Positions 9,334 through 17,989 of a DNA stretch of 58,066 nt are shown here, in pieces; within the stretch, counting starts at the first letter, position 1, and every line of letters starts with the position of its first letter. Origin of the DNA: Candidatus Dactylopiibacterium carminicum (GTDB lineage: Bacteria; Pseudomonadota; Gammaproteobacteria; Burkholderiales; Rhodocyclaceae); NCBI RefSeq assembly GCF_014736495.1, contig NZ_MDUX01000017.1, positions 1-58,066 on the forward strand, read 5' to 3'. The position numbers were made by a program, and so were the translations under genes. Under the pieces are notes generated by a model. That model worked only from the letters and a program-made list of their open reading frames with translations, did not search any database and was not told the DNA's origin.

Positions 9334-10242
9334 ATGCAAGCCCCGAAAACCAGCCGTCCAGTCGTGCCCCGCCTGCAACTCCTGCCTTTCCTGTTCCGCC
9401 TGCTCGGGCGCTGCTCACTACCCTGCCTGCATCATCTGGGAGGCCTGGGCGGCATGCTGGCCCATGCCCTGTCGCCTCGACTGCGCCGGCATCTGCGCGA
9501 GAACTACGCGCGTGCGCTGGGCCGCCAGCCCACGCTGTCCGAACGGCTTGAGAATGCCCGCGAAACCGGGCGCATGATGCTGGAGCTCCCCTTCGTGTGG
9601 CAACGGCCACTGGATGAAGTGATGGCGCACGTGGTCGAGGTGCGGGGCATGGAGCATATGGACGCCTTGCGGGCCGAGGGCAGCACGCTGCTGGCGCTGA
9701 CGCCGCACATGGGCTGCTTCGAGATCACCTCGCTGTACATGGGCCGCTTCATGCCCTTCAGCATCCTCTATCGGCCTCCCAAGCAGAAAGCCATCGAACC
9801 CCTGCTGCGCGCGGGACGCGAGCGCGGTCAACTGACCCTTGTCACGGCCGATCTCTCTGGCGTCCGCCAGATCATCAAGGGACTGCGCCAGGGCATAGCC
9901 ACCGGTCTGTTGCCGGATCAGGCGCCCGGCAAGGGCGAAGGCATCTGGTCGCCGTTCTTCGGCCGCCCGGCCTACACCATGACGCTGGCGGCCCGCCTGT
10001 CCGAGGTGAAAAACACCCGGGTACTGCTGTTCTGGGGCGAACGCCTGCCCGGACGTGGCTGGCGGCTGCACATCGTACCCCCTCGGCGACCGATCGAAGG
10101 TTCGCTGGAAGAGCGCGTACACGCCATCAATCACGAACTCGAAACGCTGATACTGCGTTGCCCGGCGCAATATCTGTGGGCATACAACCGCTACAAGACG
10201 CCGGCCGGCGCGCCGCAACCAACCGTGAATGGTGAATCGTGA
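9334..10242 (+). CDS. Lipid A biosynthesis lauroyl/myristoyl acyltransferase (LpxL/LpxM/HtrB family), copy 1
   Basis: A 302-residue inner-membrane acyltransferase that adds a secondary fatty acid to Kdo2-lipid A. Seen: a hydrophobic N-terminal anchor (LQLLPFLFRLLG), the catalytic HX4(D/E) motif as HMGCFE near residue 127, LLPDQAPGKGEGIWSPFFGRP and the C-terminal YLWAYNRYK. The start is uncertain: the ATG at 9334 overlaps a TATAAT (9330-9335) that looks like a -10 box, and a GTG at 9364 would fit a transcript starting near 9342. Neither has a strong ribosome binding site. A paralogous gene follows 88 bases later. Confidence 0.9.
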   Translation: MQAPKTSRPVVPRLQLLPFLFRLLGRCSLPCLHHLGGLGGMLAHALSPRLRRHLRENYARALGRQPTLSERLENARETGRMMLELPFVWQRPLDEVMAHVVEVRGMEHMDALRAEGSTLLALTPHMGCFEITSLYMGRFMPFSILYRPPKQKAIEPLLRAGRERGQLTLVTADLSGVRQIIKGLRQGIATGLLPDQAPGKGEGIWSPFFGRPAYTMTLAARLSEVKNTRVLLFWGERLPGRGWRLHIVPPRRPIEGSLEERVHAINHELETLILRCPAQYLWAYNRYKTPAGAPQPTVNGES

Positions 10243-10320
10243 CGCGCGCTTCGCGCTGGGTGAATGGTCACCCCATTCACACCGGAGCCCACATCCACAA
10301 TTTCACCCTTCACCATTCAC
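10225..10320. repeat. Nested inverted repeats between tandem acyltransferase genes
   Basis: GTGAATGGTGAA (10225-10236) and TTCACCATTCAC (10309-10320) are perfect 12-base inverted copies. A second inverted pair, GTGAATGG (10260-10267) and CCATTCAC (10273-10280), lies inside them. The left arm overlaps the last codons of the first gene. The elements could form hairpins in the transcript or be remnants of an extragenic repeat. Confidence 0.7.
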
Positions 10321-10330
10321 CCCACACGCA

Positions 10331-11203
10331 ATGACCCGCATCTTCCTTGCCGGCCTGTGGTGTTTCCACTGGCTCCCACTCCCCGTCCAGGCGGCCTGCG
10401 GCTGGCTGTTCGGCCATCTGCTGTACCTGCTCGTGCTGCCGCGCTGCCGCGTGCTGGCAACCAACCTGCGCCTGTGCTTTCCGGAAAAGTCCGCGGCGGA
10501 GCGGCGCCACATGGCGCGGCGCGTCTGCGTCGCCGTCACGCGTTCGATGCTGGAGCGCGGCGTGTTGTGGTGGGCATCCGAAGCGCGGATCCGCCGGCTG
10601 GTCGAGCTGAATGGCGTCGATCGCATCCGCCAGCTGCACGCCGAAGGCCGCGCAGTCGTGATGCTGGTGCCGCATTTCGTGGGACTGGACATGGCCGGCT
10701 CACGCATGGCGATGGAGATGGACTGCGTGAGCATGTATTCCGCACAGAACGACAAGCTCATCGAAAAGATGCTGCTGCACGGCCGCACCCGTTTCGGCTC
10801 GCAAGAACTGCTCTCACGCCAGGACGGCATCCGCGGCGCGGTGAAGGCCATGAAGCTTGGCCGGCCCTTCTACTATCTTCCGGATCTGGATTTCGGCCCC
10901 AAGGAATCCATCTTCGTGCCCTTCTTCGGCATCCAGACCGCCACCGTTCCGGGCCTGCCCCGCATCGCGCGTCTGGCCGACGCCGCCGTAGTGCCACTGG
11001 TGGTGCGCATGAAACCCTGGGGTCAGGGCTATGTCGGCGAGTTCCAGGAGCCGTGGAACGATTTCCCCGGCACGGATGTCGAGACGGACACGGCGCGCAT
11101 GAACGCCTGGATCGAAAGCGAAGTACGCAAGACGCCCGAGCAGTACTATTGGGTGCACAAACGCTTCAAGACCCGCCCCGCCGGCGAGGCCAGGTTTTAC
11201 TGA
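10331..11203 (+). CDS. Lipid A biosynthesis acyltransferase (LpxL/LpxM family), copy 2
   Basis: The 290-residue paralogue of the preceding protein starts MTRIFLAGLWCFHWLPLPVQ, an N-terminal membrane anchor. The catalytic HX4D motif is HFVGLD near residue 115, followed by YYLPDLDFGPKESIFVPFFG and the C-terminal YYWVHKRFKTRP. The ATG at 10331 is chosen because the in-frame sequence before it is made of the intergenic repeats. Which copy is the LpxL-type and which the LpxM-type enzyme cannot be decided from sequence alone; together they would give hexa-acylated lipid A. Confidence 0.92.
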   Translation: MTRIFLAGLWCFHWLPLPVQAACGWLFGHLLYLLVLPRCRVLATNLRLCFPEKSAAERRHMARRVCVAVTRSMLERGVLWWASEARIRRLVELNGVDRIRQLHAEGRAVVMLVPHFVGLDMAGSRMAMEMDCVSMYSAQNDKLIEKMLLHGRTRFGSQELLSRQDGIRGAVKAMKLGRPFYYLPDLDFGPKESIFVPFFGIQTATVPGLPRIARLADAAVVPLVVRMKPWGQGYVGEFQEPWNDFPGTDVETDTARMNAWIESEVRKTPEQYYWVHKRFKTRPAGEARFY

Positions 11204-11254
11204 AACCGGAACCTCTTCACGCGCGAACCCAAGCACTCGCAGGATAATGACGCC

Positions 11255-12085
11255 ATGAGACTGCACTTCACCAAGATGCATGGCCTGGGCAACGACTTCG
11301 TCGTGGTCGACGCGATCAGCCACTCCGTGACGATGACGTCCGCGCTGGCCAGGCAACTCTCCGACCGCCGTTTCGGCATCGGCTGCGACCAGTTACTGGT
11401 GGTCGAGCGCCCGGCGCGGGCCGGCGTGGATTTCCGCTACCGTATCTTCAACGCCGACGGCTCCGAGGTCGAGCAATGCGGCAACGGCGCGCGCTGCTTC
11501 GCGCGCTTCGTGGTCGATCACGGCCTCACCGACAAGACCGCGATCCGCGTCGAAACACAGTCCGGCATCATCGAGCCGCGCCTGGCCGATGGTGGCCTGG
11601 TCACCGTAGACATGGGCGTGCCGGTATTCGACCCCGCGCGCATCCCCTTCCAGTCAGACTCCGATGCCGTCGAACAGACGCTCGAGGTCGCCGGTGCAAG
11701 CGTAGTCATCACGGCCGTATCGATGGGCAATCCGCACGCGGTACAGGTCGTCAATGATGTGGATGCGGCTCCGGTTGGCGTGATCGGCCCGCTGATCGAG
11801 CAGCATCCGCGCTTCCCGGCCCGCGTCAATGCGGGCTTCATGCAGATCGAGGATCGGCGCAGTATCCGCCTGCGTGTCTATGAGCGTGGCGCAGGAGAAA
11901 CGCTCGCCTGTGGCACCGGAGCCTGCGCCGCGGTGGTCGCCGGCATCCGTCGCGGCCTGCTCGACTCCCCGGTACGCGTACATACGCGCGGCGGCGAACT
12001 ATCCATCGCCTGGGCCGGCCCGGGCAGCCCCGTATTGATGACCGGCCCTGCCGTGATCGTGTTCGAGGGCAGCATAGAGATCTGA
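11255..12085 (+). CDS. dapF: Diaminopimelate epimerase
   Basis: DapF converts LL- to meso-diaminopimelate for lysine and peptidoglycan. The 276-residue protein starts [19 protein letters not shown] and has both catalytic cysteines, one in QCGNGARC (about residue 74) and one in ACGTGACAA (about residue 217). Length and both domain halves are normal. It is followed 27 bases later by a DUF484 gene and then xerC, an order known from many Gram-negative bacteria. Confidence 0.98.
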   Translation: MRLHFTKMHGLGNDFVVVDAISHSVTMTSALARQLSDRRFGIGCDQLLVVERPARAGVDFRYRIFNADGSEVEQCGNGARCFARFVVDHGLTDKTAIRVETQSGIIEPRLADGGLVTVDMGVPVFDPARIPFQSDSDAVEQTLEVAGASVVITAVSMGNPHAVQVVNDVDAAPVGVIGPLIEQHPRFPARVNAGFMQIEDRRSIRLRVYERGAGETLACGTGACAAVVAGIRRGLLDSPVRVHTRGGELSIAWAGPGSPVLMTGPAVIVFEGSIEI

Positions 12086-12112
12086 CCCCGTATTCCTGAC
12101 ATCCTGCACGCC

Positions 12113-12763
12113 ATGACGCCACAAGACATCGTCGAATTCCTTTCTTCCCGCCCCGAGTTCTTCTCCGAGCACTCCGATCTGCTTGCCCAGCTCTCCGTCC
12201 CGCACCCGACCCACGGCCACGCGATCTCGCTGACCGAGCGCCAGGTGCTGACCCTGCGTGAAAAGCTCGCGCAGGTGCAAAGCAAGCTCGCTGAACTGGT
12301 GAGCTTCGGCGAGGAAAACGACGTCATCGCCAGCAAGGTCCATCGACTCAGCATGGCCCTGCTCCTGGCCGATGAGTTCGAAGCCGTGAGCGCCATCGTA
12401 TATGCCCATCTGCAGGAAGATTTCGCCGTGCCGCATGTGGCGCTGCGCGTGTGGAACAGCATCCTCAAGCGGGACAGCGAAGAATTCGCCGATGTCTCCG
12501 AAGAGCTGCGTTTCCTCGCCGCCGACCTGCATCAGCCCTACACCGGCCCGGCGCAGCATGAAGAAATCCTTGGCTGGTTTGGCGAATCCTCCGGCCTGAT
12601 AGCATCCATGGCGCTCATCCCGCTACGCCGCGACGCCCAGGTCTTCGGCATGCTGGCCCTGGGCTCCGAGGACCCGCAGCGCTTCTTCCCCGGCATGGGC
12701 ACGCTCTATGTCGAACGCATCGGCGATCTGGTCGGCGCGGCGGTGCTCAAGCACGTCGGCTGA
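12113..12763 (+). CDS. DUF484 family protein
   Basis: A 216-residue protein with the N-terminal helical part (VEFLSSRPEFFSEHSDLLAQLSVPHP) and a GAF-like C-terminal domain (ALIPLRRDAQVFGMLALGSEDPQRFFPGMGT). DUF484 genes are usually found between dapF and xerC, as here, and their molecular role is unknown. There are no transmembrane segments or catalytic motifs. Confidence 0.93.
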   Translation: MTPQDIVEFLSSRPEFFSEHSDLLAQLSVPHPTHGHAISLTERQVLTLREKLAQVQSKLAELVSFGEENDVIASKVHRLSMALLLADEFEAVSAIVYAHLQEDFAVPHVALRVWNSILKRDSEEFADVSEELRFLAADLHQPYTGPAQHEEILGWFGESSGLIASMALIPLRRDAQVFGMLALGSEDPQRFFPGMGTLYVERIGDLVGAAVLKHVG

Positions 12764-12827
12764 AGCCGGGCGCTGACGCAATATTGTTCATGCGCTGACT
12801 GCCCCCAAAAAACAGGGCCCGTCTGAA

Positions 12828-13763
12828 GTGAAAACAAAGTCCACCACCGTTCCGCTCCCGACGCCCGATGCCCGGCTCCCGAACGAAGCGGAAGCCTGGC
12901 TGGACTACCTCGCCCACCAGTGCCGTGCCAGCCCGCACACCCTGAGCAACTACCGGCGCGACCTGCTCAAGTTGCAGACACTCGCCACCGGCCGTGATCT
13001 GCTGAGTCTGGGCGCTGCCGACATCCGCCGCTTTGCCGCCCGCCTGCACGCCAACGGCCTCGGCCCGCGTGCCATCGGCCGTACGCTGTCGGCCTGGCGT
13101 GGTCTGTTCCGCTGGCTGCTGGCACGCGGCGAAGCGGACGCCAATCCGGTACTGGGCATCCGCCCGCCCAAAGCCGGCAAGCCGCTGCCCCGCACGCTAT
13201 CCGTGGATGCCGCCAACGCACTGCTCGATGCCGCGCCGGACGATCTGCTCGAAATCCGCGACCGCGCCATGTTCGAACTGCTCTACTCCGCCGGCCTGCG
13301 GCTGGACGAACTCGCCATGCTCGACATCGCCGGCGACTACAGCGTGCAAGGTGACGAAGTGACCGTGCTCGGCAAACGCCGCAAGACACGCCGCGTGCCC
13401 GTCGGCGGCATGGCTCGCGAGGCCCTGCAGGCCTGGCTCGCGGCACGAGCCACCCTGGCCTCGCCCGATGAAGCCGCGCTCTTCGTCAGCCAGCGCGGCT
13501 ACCGGCTCTCCGGCCGCATGATCCGCGCCCGCCTGGCGCGTTGGGCACGCGAGAAAGGCGCTGCGCAACATGTGCACCCACACATGCTGCGCCACTGTTT
13601 CGCCTCGCACCTGCTGCAGTCCTCGGGCGACCTGCGCGCGGTGCAGGAACTGCTAGGTCATGCCAGCATCCGCAGCACGCAGGTCTACACCCACCTCGAT
13701 TTCCAGCACCTGGCCAAGGTGTATGACGCGGCGCATCCGAGGGCGAGAAAAAAACAGGGGTGA
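12828..13763 (+). CDS. xerC: Tyrosine recombinase XerC
   Basis: With XerD it resolves chromosome dimers at dif. The 311-residue protein has an N-terminal SAM-like core-binding domain (WLDYLAHQCRASPHTLSNYRRDL) and the catalytic domain with Arg in SAGLRLDELAML, His-x-x-Arg in HPHMLRHCFASHLL, His in LLGHASIRSTQ and the nucleophile Tyr in VYTHLDF. It starts with GTG at 12828. Position behind dapF-DUF484 supports XerC rather than XerD. This is a housekeeping recombinase, not a phage integrase. Confidence 0.95.
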   Translation: MKTKSTTVPLPTPDARLPNEAEAWLDYLAHQCRASPHTLSNYRRDLLKLQTLATGRDLLSLGAADIRRFAARLHANGLGPRAIGRTLSAWRGLFRWLLARGEADANPVLGIRPPKAGKPLPRTLSVDAANALLDAAPDDLLEIRDRAMFELLYSAGLRLDELAMLDIAGDYSVQGDEVTVLGKRRKTRRVPVGGMAREALQAWLAARATLASPDEAALFVSQRGYRLSGRMIRARLARWAREKGAAQHVHPHMLRHCFASHLLQSSGDLRAVQELLGHASIRSTQVYTHLDFQHLAKVYDAAHPRARKKQG

Positions 13764-13927
13764 GGGTCAGGCGTCGACGGTGGTGCAGGCGGGGCGTGTG
13801 CCAATGCGAGGCCATTTCCGCCTCTTTCGTATGGACACGCCGCCGCCACGACTCCCTGCGTGCAGTCCCAGATCACGCGCCTCCGCTACAATCCGCCCCT
13901 TCCCAGATTTCCGCAGACAGGCCCGCC

Positions 13928-15115
13928 ATGGCTGAACTGACTCTCGCACCGGGCAAGGAACGCTCGGTAATGCGCCGCCACCCCTGGATCTTCGCTGGCT
14001 CCGTGGCCAAGGTGGCCGGCCGCTCCAGGCCGGGTGACACCGTCGAGGTCTACAACGACCGTGGCCAGTTCATGGGCCGTGCAGCCTATTCGCCGGATTC
14101 ACAGATCCGCGCCCGGATGTGGAGTTTCGACGCCGAGGAATCCATCGATCACGGATTCTTCAAACGCCGCATCGCCGCCTGCGTCGCCCGCCGCACGGCA
14201 CATCCGCATCTAGCCAGGCAGGATGGTCTGCGCCTGATCCATGGCGAATCCGACGGGTTGCCCGGCATCATTGCCGACCGTTTCGGCGCGGTCGTGGTGC
14301 TGCAGCTCACCAGTGCAGGCGGAGAGAAATGGCGCGATGCCATCGTCGCCGGGCTGGTCCAGGCCACCGGCTGCCTCTGCGTGTATGAGCGCTCGGACTC
14401 CGACGTACGACGACTCGAAGGCCTGGAGCCCCGCAGTGGAATCCTTCACGGCGAGCTGCCTGCAAGCGTCACCATCACCGAGAACGGTGTGAAGATGGAA
14501 GTCGACGTGGTGGCCGGCCACAAGACCGGTTTCTATCTCGACCAGCGCGACAACCGCCTGCTCACCGGGCAACTCAGCGCGGGCCGCGCGGTGCTCAATT
14601 GCTTCTGCTATACGGGCGGCTTCTCGCTGCAGGCACTGGCGGGCGGCGCCAGTTCGGTGTTGTCCATCGACTCTTCCGGCCCGGCATTGGCCACCGCGCA
14701 ACGCAATCTGACACTGAACCCGCAACTGGACGCCAGCCGCGCCGAATGGTGGGAAGCCGATGTCTTCGAAGCGCTGCGCAAGTTGCGCGCGGAAGGCCGC
14801 AGTTTCGATCTCATCGTGCTCGATCCACCGAAGTTCGCCCCCTCGGCGGCTCACGCCCAGCGTGCCGCACGCGCCTACAAGGACATCAACATTCTCGGTT
14901 TCCGCCTGCTCAACCCGGGCGGCATCCTGATGACCTATTCCTGCTCCGGCGGCATCGGGCAGGAACTTTTCCAGCAGATCGTCGCTGGCGCCGCCGTCGA
15001 CGCAGGGGTGGATGCACGCATCCTGCACCGGCTTGCCGCCGGTGCTGATCACCCCATCGGTCTGGCCGTGCCCGAAGGCGAATACCTCAAAGGGCTGGCC
15101 TGTCAGATCGGCTGA
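13928..15115 (+). CDS. rlmI: 23S rRNA m5C1962 methyltransferase, RlmI family
   Basis: The 395-residue protein has an N-terminal PUA domain (APGKERSVMRRHPWIFAGSV, then GDTVEVYNDRGQFMGRAAYSP), the HKTGFYLDQRDNR segment typical of the RlmI/RlmK group, SAM motif I in VLNCFCYTGGFSLQA, the catalytic-loop motif VLDPPKFAPS and the Cys in TYSCSGGI. The ATG at 13928 is chosen because the family starts directly before the PUA domain. The 164-base gap after xerC shows no gene. Confidence 0.93.
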   Translation: MAELTLAPGKERSVMRRHPWIFAGSVAKVAGRSRPGDTVEVYNDRGQFMGRAAYSPDSQIRARMWSFDAEESIDHGFFKRRIAACVARRTAHPHLARQDGLRLIHGESDGLPGIIADRFGAVVVLQLTSAGGEKWRDAIVAGLVQATGCLCVYERSDSDVRRLEGLEPRSGILHGELPASVTITENGVKMEVDVVAGHKTGFYLDQRDNRLLTGQLSAGRAVLNCFCYTGGFSLQALAGGASSVLSIDSSGPALATAQRNLTLNPQLDASRAEWWEADVFEALRKLRAEGRSFDLIVLDPPKFAPSAAHAQRAARAYKDINILGFRLLNPGGILMTYSCSGGIGQELFQQIVAGAAVDAGVDARILHRLAAGADHPIGLAVPEGEYLKGLACQIG

Positions 15116-15158
15116 GCGGGCAAATACGCGGAATGGTGAGGCAGCGCCACGGTGCGCC

Positions 15159-15175
15159 GGTGCGCATAGCGCACC
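15159..15175. repeat. Palindromic element GGTGCGC-ATA-GCGCACC
   Basis: A perfect 7-bp stem with a 3-base loop lies between the convergent rlmI and acyltransferase genes, with a further GGTGCGC at 15151-15157. A matching element with a different loop is found at 57570-57586. It may act as a bidirectional 3' structure, although no T-run follows. Confidence 0.6.
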
Positions 15176-15198
15176 ATTTCTGATGGCCCCTAATGCTC

Positions 15199-16032
15199 TC
15201 AGAATTCCGTACGACGCGATCCCAGAACAGATATTTCCGGCGCGTCCTGAAGCTCGCGGTCCACGTATTCTTCAAGAGGCCGCACCAGGCCGAGTTCTGC
15301 CGCGATCTGCGTTTCGGCCTGTTGCGCCAGAATCCGCCGGTCCGCATTCGGTGCCAGAGGCTCCAGGAATGTCAGCCGCGCCTGCAACCCCGAGGCGCGG
15401 GCTATCGCACACAGACATTGCCAGAAACTGATCTCGCCATCGTAAGCTGGCGCCAGACTGGGCCGGCCTTGTGCATCCTCGTAACGCAGGGCCATCGGCT
15501 GCACCGGCACGCCGGCATCCACGGCAGCCTGGAACAGGGCTGGGCGGAACGGCAGCAGGCGCTCACCGTGCGTCGTGGTGCCTTCCGGAAACACGGCCAC
15601 CCGATCGCCACCGCCCAGCCGCGCCGCGATGGCCCCGGCGGAGCGCGCCGCAGCAGCCCGGCTGCCGCGTGCGATGTAAAGCGTTCCGGTCAGGCTCACC
15701 AATGCGCCGATCAGAGGCCAGTCACGCACATCGTACTTGCAGACGAAATGCGTCGGCGTGACGGCATTGATCACGAACACATCCAGCCAGGAAGTATGGT
15801 TGCTGACGATCAGCGCAGCCGCGGGCAAGGGGGTCGCTGGCGCCCGCAGGCGCACACCCAGCACATGCAGCAGAAGCCGCGCCCAGCCCTGCTTCACGCG
15901 CCAGCATCTTGCGGGCGTCCAGCATGGAAACAGCAGGCGTGCCGTCAGCAGCCCTCCCCCGATCAGGGTGAAGACACCGATCAGGCGGCAGAAGGCGCGG
16001 ATTTCACGCAGCGTGGCGCAAAGAAACGTCAT
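15199..16032 (-). CDS. 1-acyl-sn-glycerol-3-phosphate acyltransferase (PlsC/OlsA family)
   Basis: A 277-residue membrane acyltransferase. It has an N-terminal hydrophobic segment (LIGVFTLIGGGLLTARLLF), the NHX4D motif in VSNHTSWLDVFV and the glycerol-phosphate-binding FPEGTTTHG. The ATG at 16032 is the first Met before the anchor. Its position 65 bases after an OlsB-like GNAT gene suggests an OlsA role: esterifying lyso-ornithine lipid to ornithine lipid. A general phosphatidic-acid synthase is the alternative. Confidence 0.87.
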   Translation of the reverse strand: MTFLCATLREIRAFCRLIGVFTLIGGGLLTARLLFPCWTPARCWRVKQGWARLLLHVLGVRLRAPATPLPAAALIVSNHTSWLDVFVINAVTPTHFVCKYDVRDWPLIGALVSLTGTLYIARGSRAAAARSAGAIAARLGGGDRVAVFPEGTTTHGERLLPFRPALFQAAVDAGVPVQPMALRYEDAQGRPSLAPAYDGEISFWQCLCAIARASGLQARLTFLEPLAPNADRRILAQQAETQIAAELGLVRPLEEYVDRELQDAPEISVLGSRRTEF

Positions 16033-16097
16033 CGGGGCTCGGAACGAAGAATCCTGCGGGATTCTAGCGCCGGGCGCCGATTGCTCCGACAGGGCTT

Positions 16098-16856
16098 TCA
16101 CGCGCCCTGACGTTCGACGAAGTGCTTGGCGTAGCGCGAATCCACGCGCTTCATCGACAGCAGGATGAACAGATCCGCGGTATTGAAGTCGGGATCCCAG
16201 GCCGGCGCGCCACACACCTGGGCACCTGCGCGCAGATAGCCCTTGAGTAGCGGCGGCAGCTCGGCGCGGATATCGCTGGCCAGTGCCTCGACCGGCAGCG
16301 GATTGCGCGGGAACACGTGGTACTCCACAGGCGCCAGCTTGTCCTGCAACGCGCGGTAGAGGTTGGCTGCGTTGTGGCCGCCATCGGCCATGCCGACGCT
16401 GGCGCAGCCCATCAGGTGATCGTAGCCGTTGGCCAGCATGAAACGCGACAGCCCGTTCCACAGCAGCGTGATCACGGCCCCCGTGCGGTAATCGGCATCG
16501 ATGCAGGAACGGCCGATCTCCACCAGCCCCGGGCGAAGATGCTGCAGGCGGGTGAGGTCGAATTCGGTTTCGGAGTAGTAACCGCCGATACGGCGTGCGG
16601 CTTCCGGCGTGAGGATGCGGTAGGTGCCGACGATGCGACCCTGCGCCTCGTCGCGCACGATCAGATGCTGGCAGTGCGCATCGAAGTGGTCGCGATCCAC
16701 GCCGGGGGTGCGGGTGTTCAGGCGTGCGCCCATTTCCTCGGCGAACACGCGGTAACGCAGCTTCTGCGCTTCCAGGATTTCGGACTCGGTGGCCGCGAGG
16801 CCGACCCAGAGATCGCGAGACTTTTGTTCTACAGCTTGTGATTCGACGCGCAGCAT
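16098..16856 (-). CDS. olsB: OlsB-type ornithine N-acyltransferase (GNAT fold)
   Basis: The 252-residue protein matches the OlsB/hemolysin-like GNAT group: EAQKLRYRVFAEEMGA near residue 30, DHFDAHCQHLIVRD, GRIVGTYRIL, FDLTRL..PGLVEIGRSCID and DYRTGAVITLLWNGLSRF. OlsB transfers a 3-hydroxyacyl group from ACP to ornithine, making lyso-ornithine lipid. The ATG at 16856 has a strong AAGGAGG site 7 bases upstream, which decides against the longer in-frame start. It is co-oriented with and followed by an OlsA-like gene. Confidence 0.85.
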   Translation of the reverse strand: MLRVESQAVEQKSRDLWVGLAATESEILEAQKLRYRVFAEEMGARLNTRTPGVDRDHFDAHCQHLIVRDEAQGRIVGTYRILTPEAARRIGGYYSETEFDLTRLQHLRPGLVEIGRSCIDADYRTGAVITLLWNGLSRFMLANGYDHLMGCASVGMADGGHNAANLYRALQDKLAPVEYHVFPRNPLPVEALASDIRAELPPLLKGYLRAGAQVCGAPAWDPDFNTADLFILLSMKRVDSRYAKHFVERQGA

Positions 16857-16953
16857 GCAATGCCTCCTTTGGGCGGCGGGCACCAGACCCGCGTGCCGCC
16901 ACTGTAGGCAGACGCTGTTGCGCGATGGTTACTCTCTGGTTGCAGGCAGGTTA

Positions 16954-16987
16954 CATGGGCACGGCGCAGCAGCGCTGCGTGCCCATG
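16954..16987 (-). terminator. Hairpin at the 3' end of the catabolic operon
   Basis: CATGGGCAC (16954-16962) pairs with GTGCCCATG (16979-16987), and GCAGC/GCTGC extends the stem inwards with a 3-base bulge. It follows the restored stop codon of the amidohydrolase gene by 4 bases on the minus strand. There is no U-run, so it may be an RNA 3'-end stabiliser or a Rho-dependent end. Confidence 0.5.
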
Positions 16988-16991
16988 CGGT

Positions 16992-17899
16992 TCAGAGTCC
17001 GAAATTCCAGACCCGCTGTACCGTACCGGACAGAATTTCGGCCCGCTCCGCCGCCGGCAGGAAATCCAGATGGTCACGGAACAGCGCCACGGCCTGGGCG
17101 TAGCTCAGGGGGGAAGCGATACCGGCCAGTCCGTGCCCCACATCAGGCGTTTGGCGCCGAAAGCATCGTAGAGGCGCTTTACCTGATCCTTGGCGTCAGC
17201 ATACGGATAAGGCTGGGCCGAGACCTTCCACATGTGCAAGATCTTCAGGAACACATTGGGATAACGCGCCAGCGCCAGCAGCAGGGCCAGTTGATCCGGA
17301 CGATTTGCGGGAATGTCCGCCATGTGGTCGATAACCACGGTCAGCTCCCGATTCCGCTCGATCAGCGGTATCAGTTCCGGCAGACGAGAAGGCACGGTCA
17401 GCACCGTCATCGGCACCTTCAACGCATTGCAGCGACGCCACAGTGGTGGCATCAGCGGCCCCTTGATCCAGTCGTCCGCCGCGCTTTCGTAAGGACTGAT
17501 ACGCACACCGCGGAAGCCCTGCTCCTCCACCAGCCGGCTCAGACTGTCCGGCGCGGCCGGGTCTTCCGGATTCACCCGGCAGACGCCCTGGAATTGCTGC
17601 GGATAGCGTTTGAGGACGTCCGCGATGTAGCTGTTGTCCCACTTGTAGGTGATCATCTGGATCAGTACCGTGCGCGCCACACCATTGGCGCGCATCAGAT
17701 CCAGCACCATCTCTGCCGAAGCATCGGTCTCGGGCGGTTTGCGGTCCGGCGAGAACGGAAAGGCCGGGTCGCGCTTCCAGACATGAACGTGGGAGTCGAT
17801 CAGCAGCGGCGGGAGCTCTGTCGCCGCCAGCACAGGCACTCCGAGCGGCATGGCCATGGCCGAGGCTGCAGCGGCCTTGAGAAAACTGCGTCTTTGCAT
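16992..17899 (-). pseudogene. Exported amidohydrolase (TIM-barrel, amidohydrolase_2 type), frameshifted near C-terminus
   Basis: The protein starts with a Tat-like signal (MQRRSFLKAAAASAMAMPLG). It then shows a metal-binding DSHVHVW at residues ~35-41, VIDHMADIP near 205 and the catalytic Asp in LMWGTDWP. Directly after that the frame ends at a TGA (17105-17107) adjoining a run of six G (17108-17113 on the plus strand). In the next frame the family C-terminus continues (LSYAQAVALFRDHLDFL to VQRVWNFGL) to a stop at 16992. One missing base in the G run explains it; the intact protein would have 302 residues. Relatives include 2-pyrone-4,6-dicarboxylate and galactarolactone hydrolases/isomerases, so a lactone substrate fits the operon, but this is inference. 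Last gene of the operon. Confidence 0.82.
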
Positions 17900-17989
17900 G
17901 ATGAATCCCTTTCGTCAGGAAAGCGCCGCCCTGCACCGGGTGCAAGGCAGGCAGGAAACACGGAAATTGCAGAAAGGAATGCAGGCCGC

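Noticed and set aside
12828..13763. Tyrosine recombinase as a mark of a mobile element
   Set aside because: The gene order dapF-DUF484-xerC and the sequence show the housekeeping XerC; no attachment sites or phage genes are near.
15199..16902. A single 567-residue protein starting at 16902
   Set aside because: Only the part after the ATG at 16032 resembles a protein family; the first 290 residues are the olsB gene read in the wrong frame.
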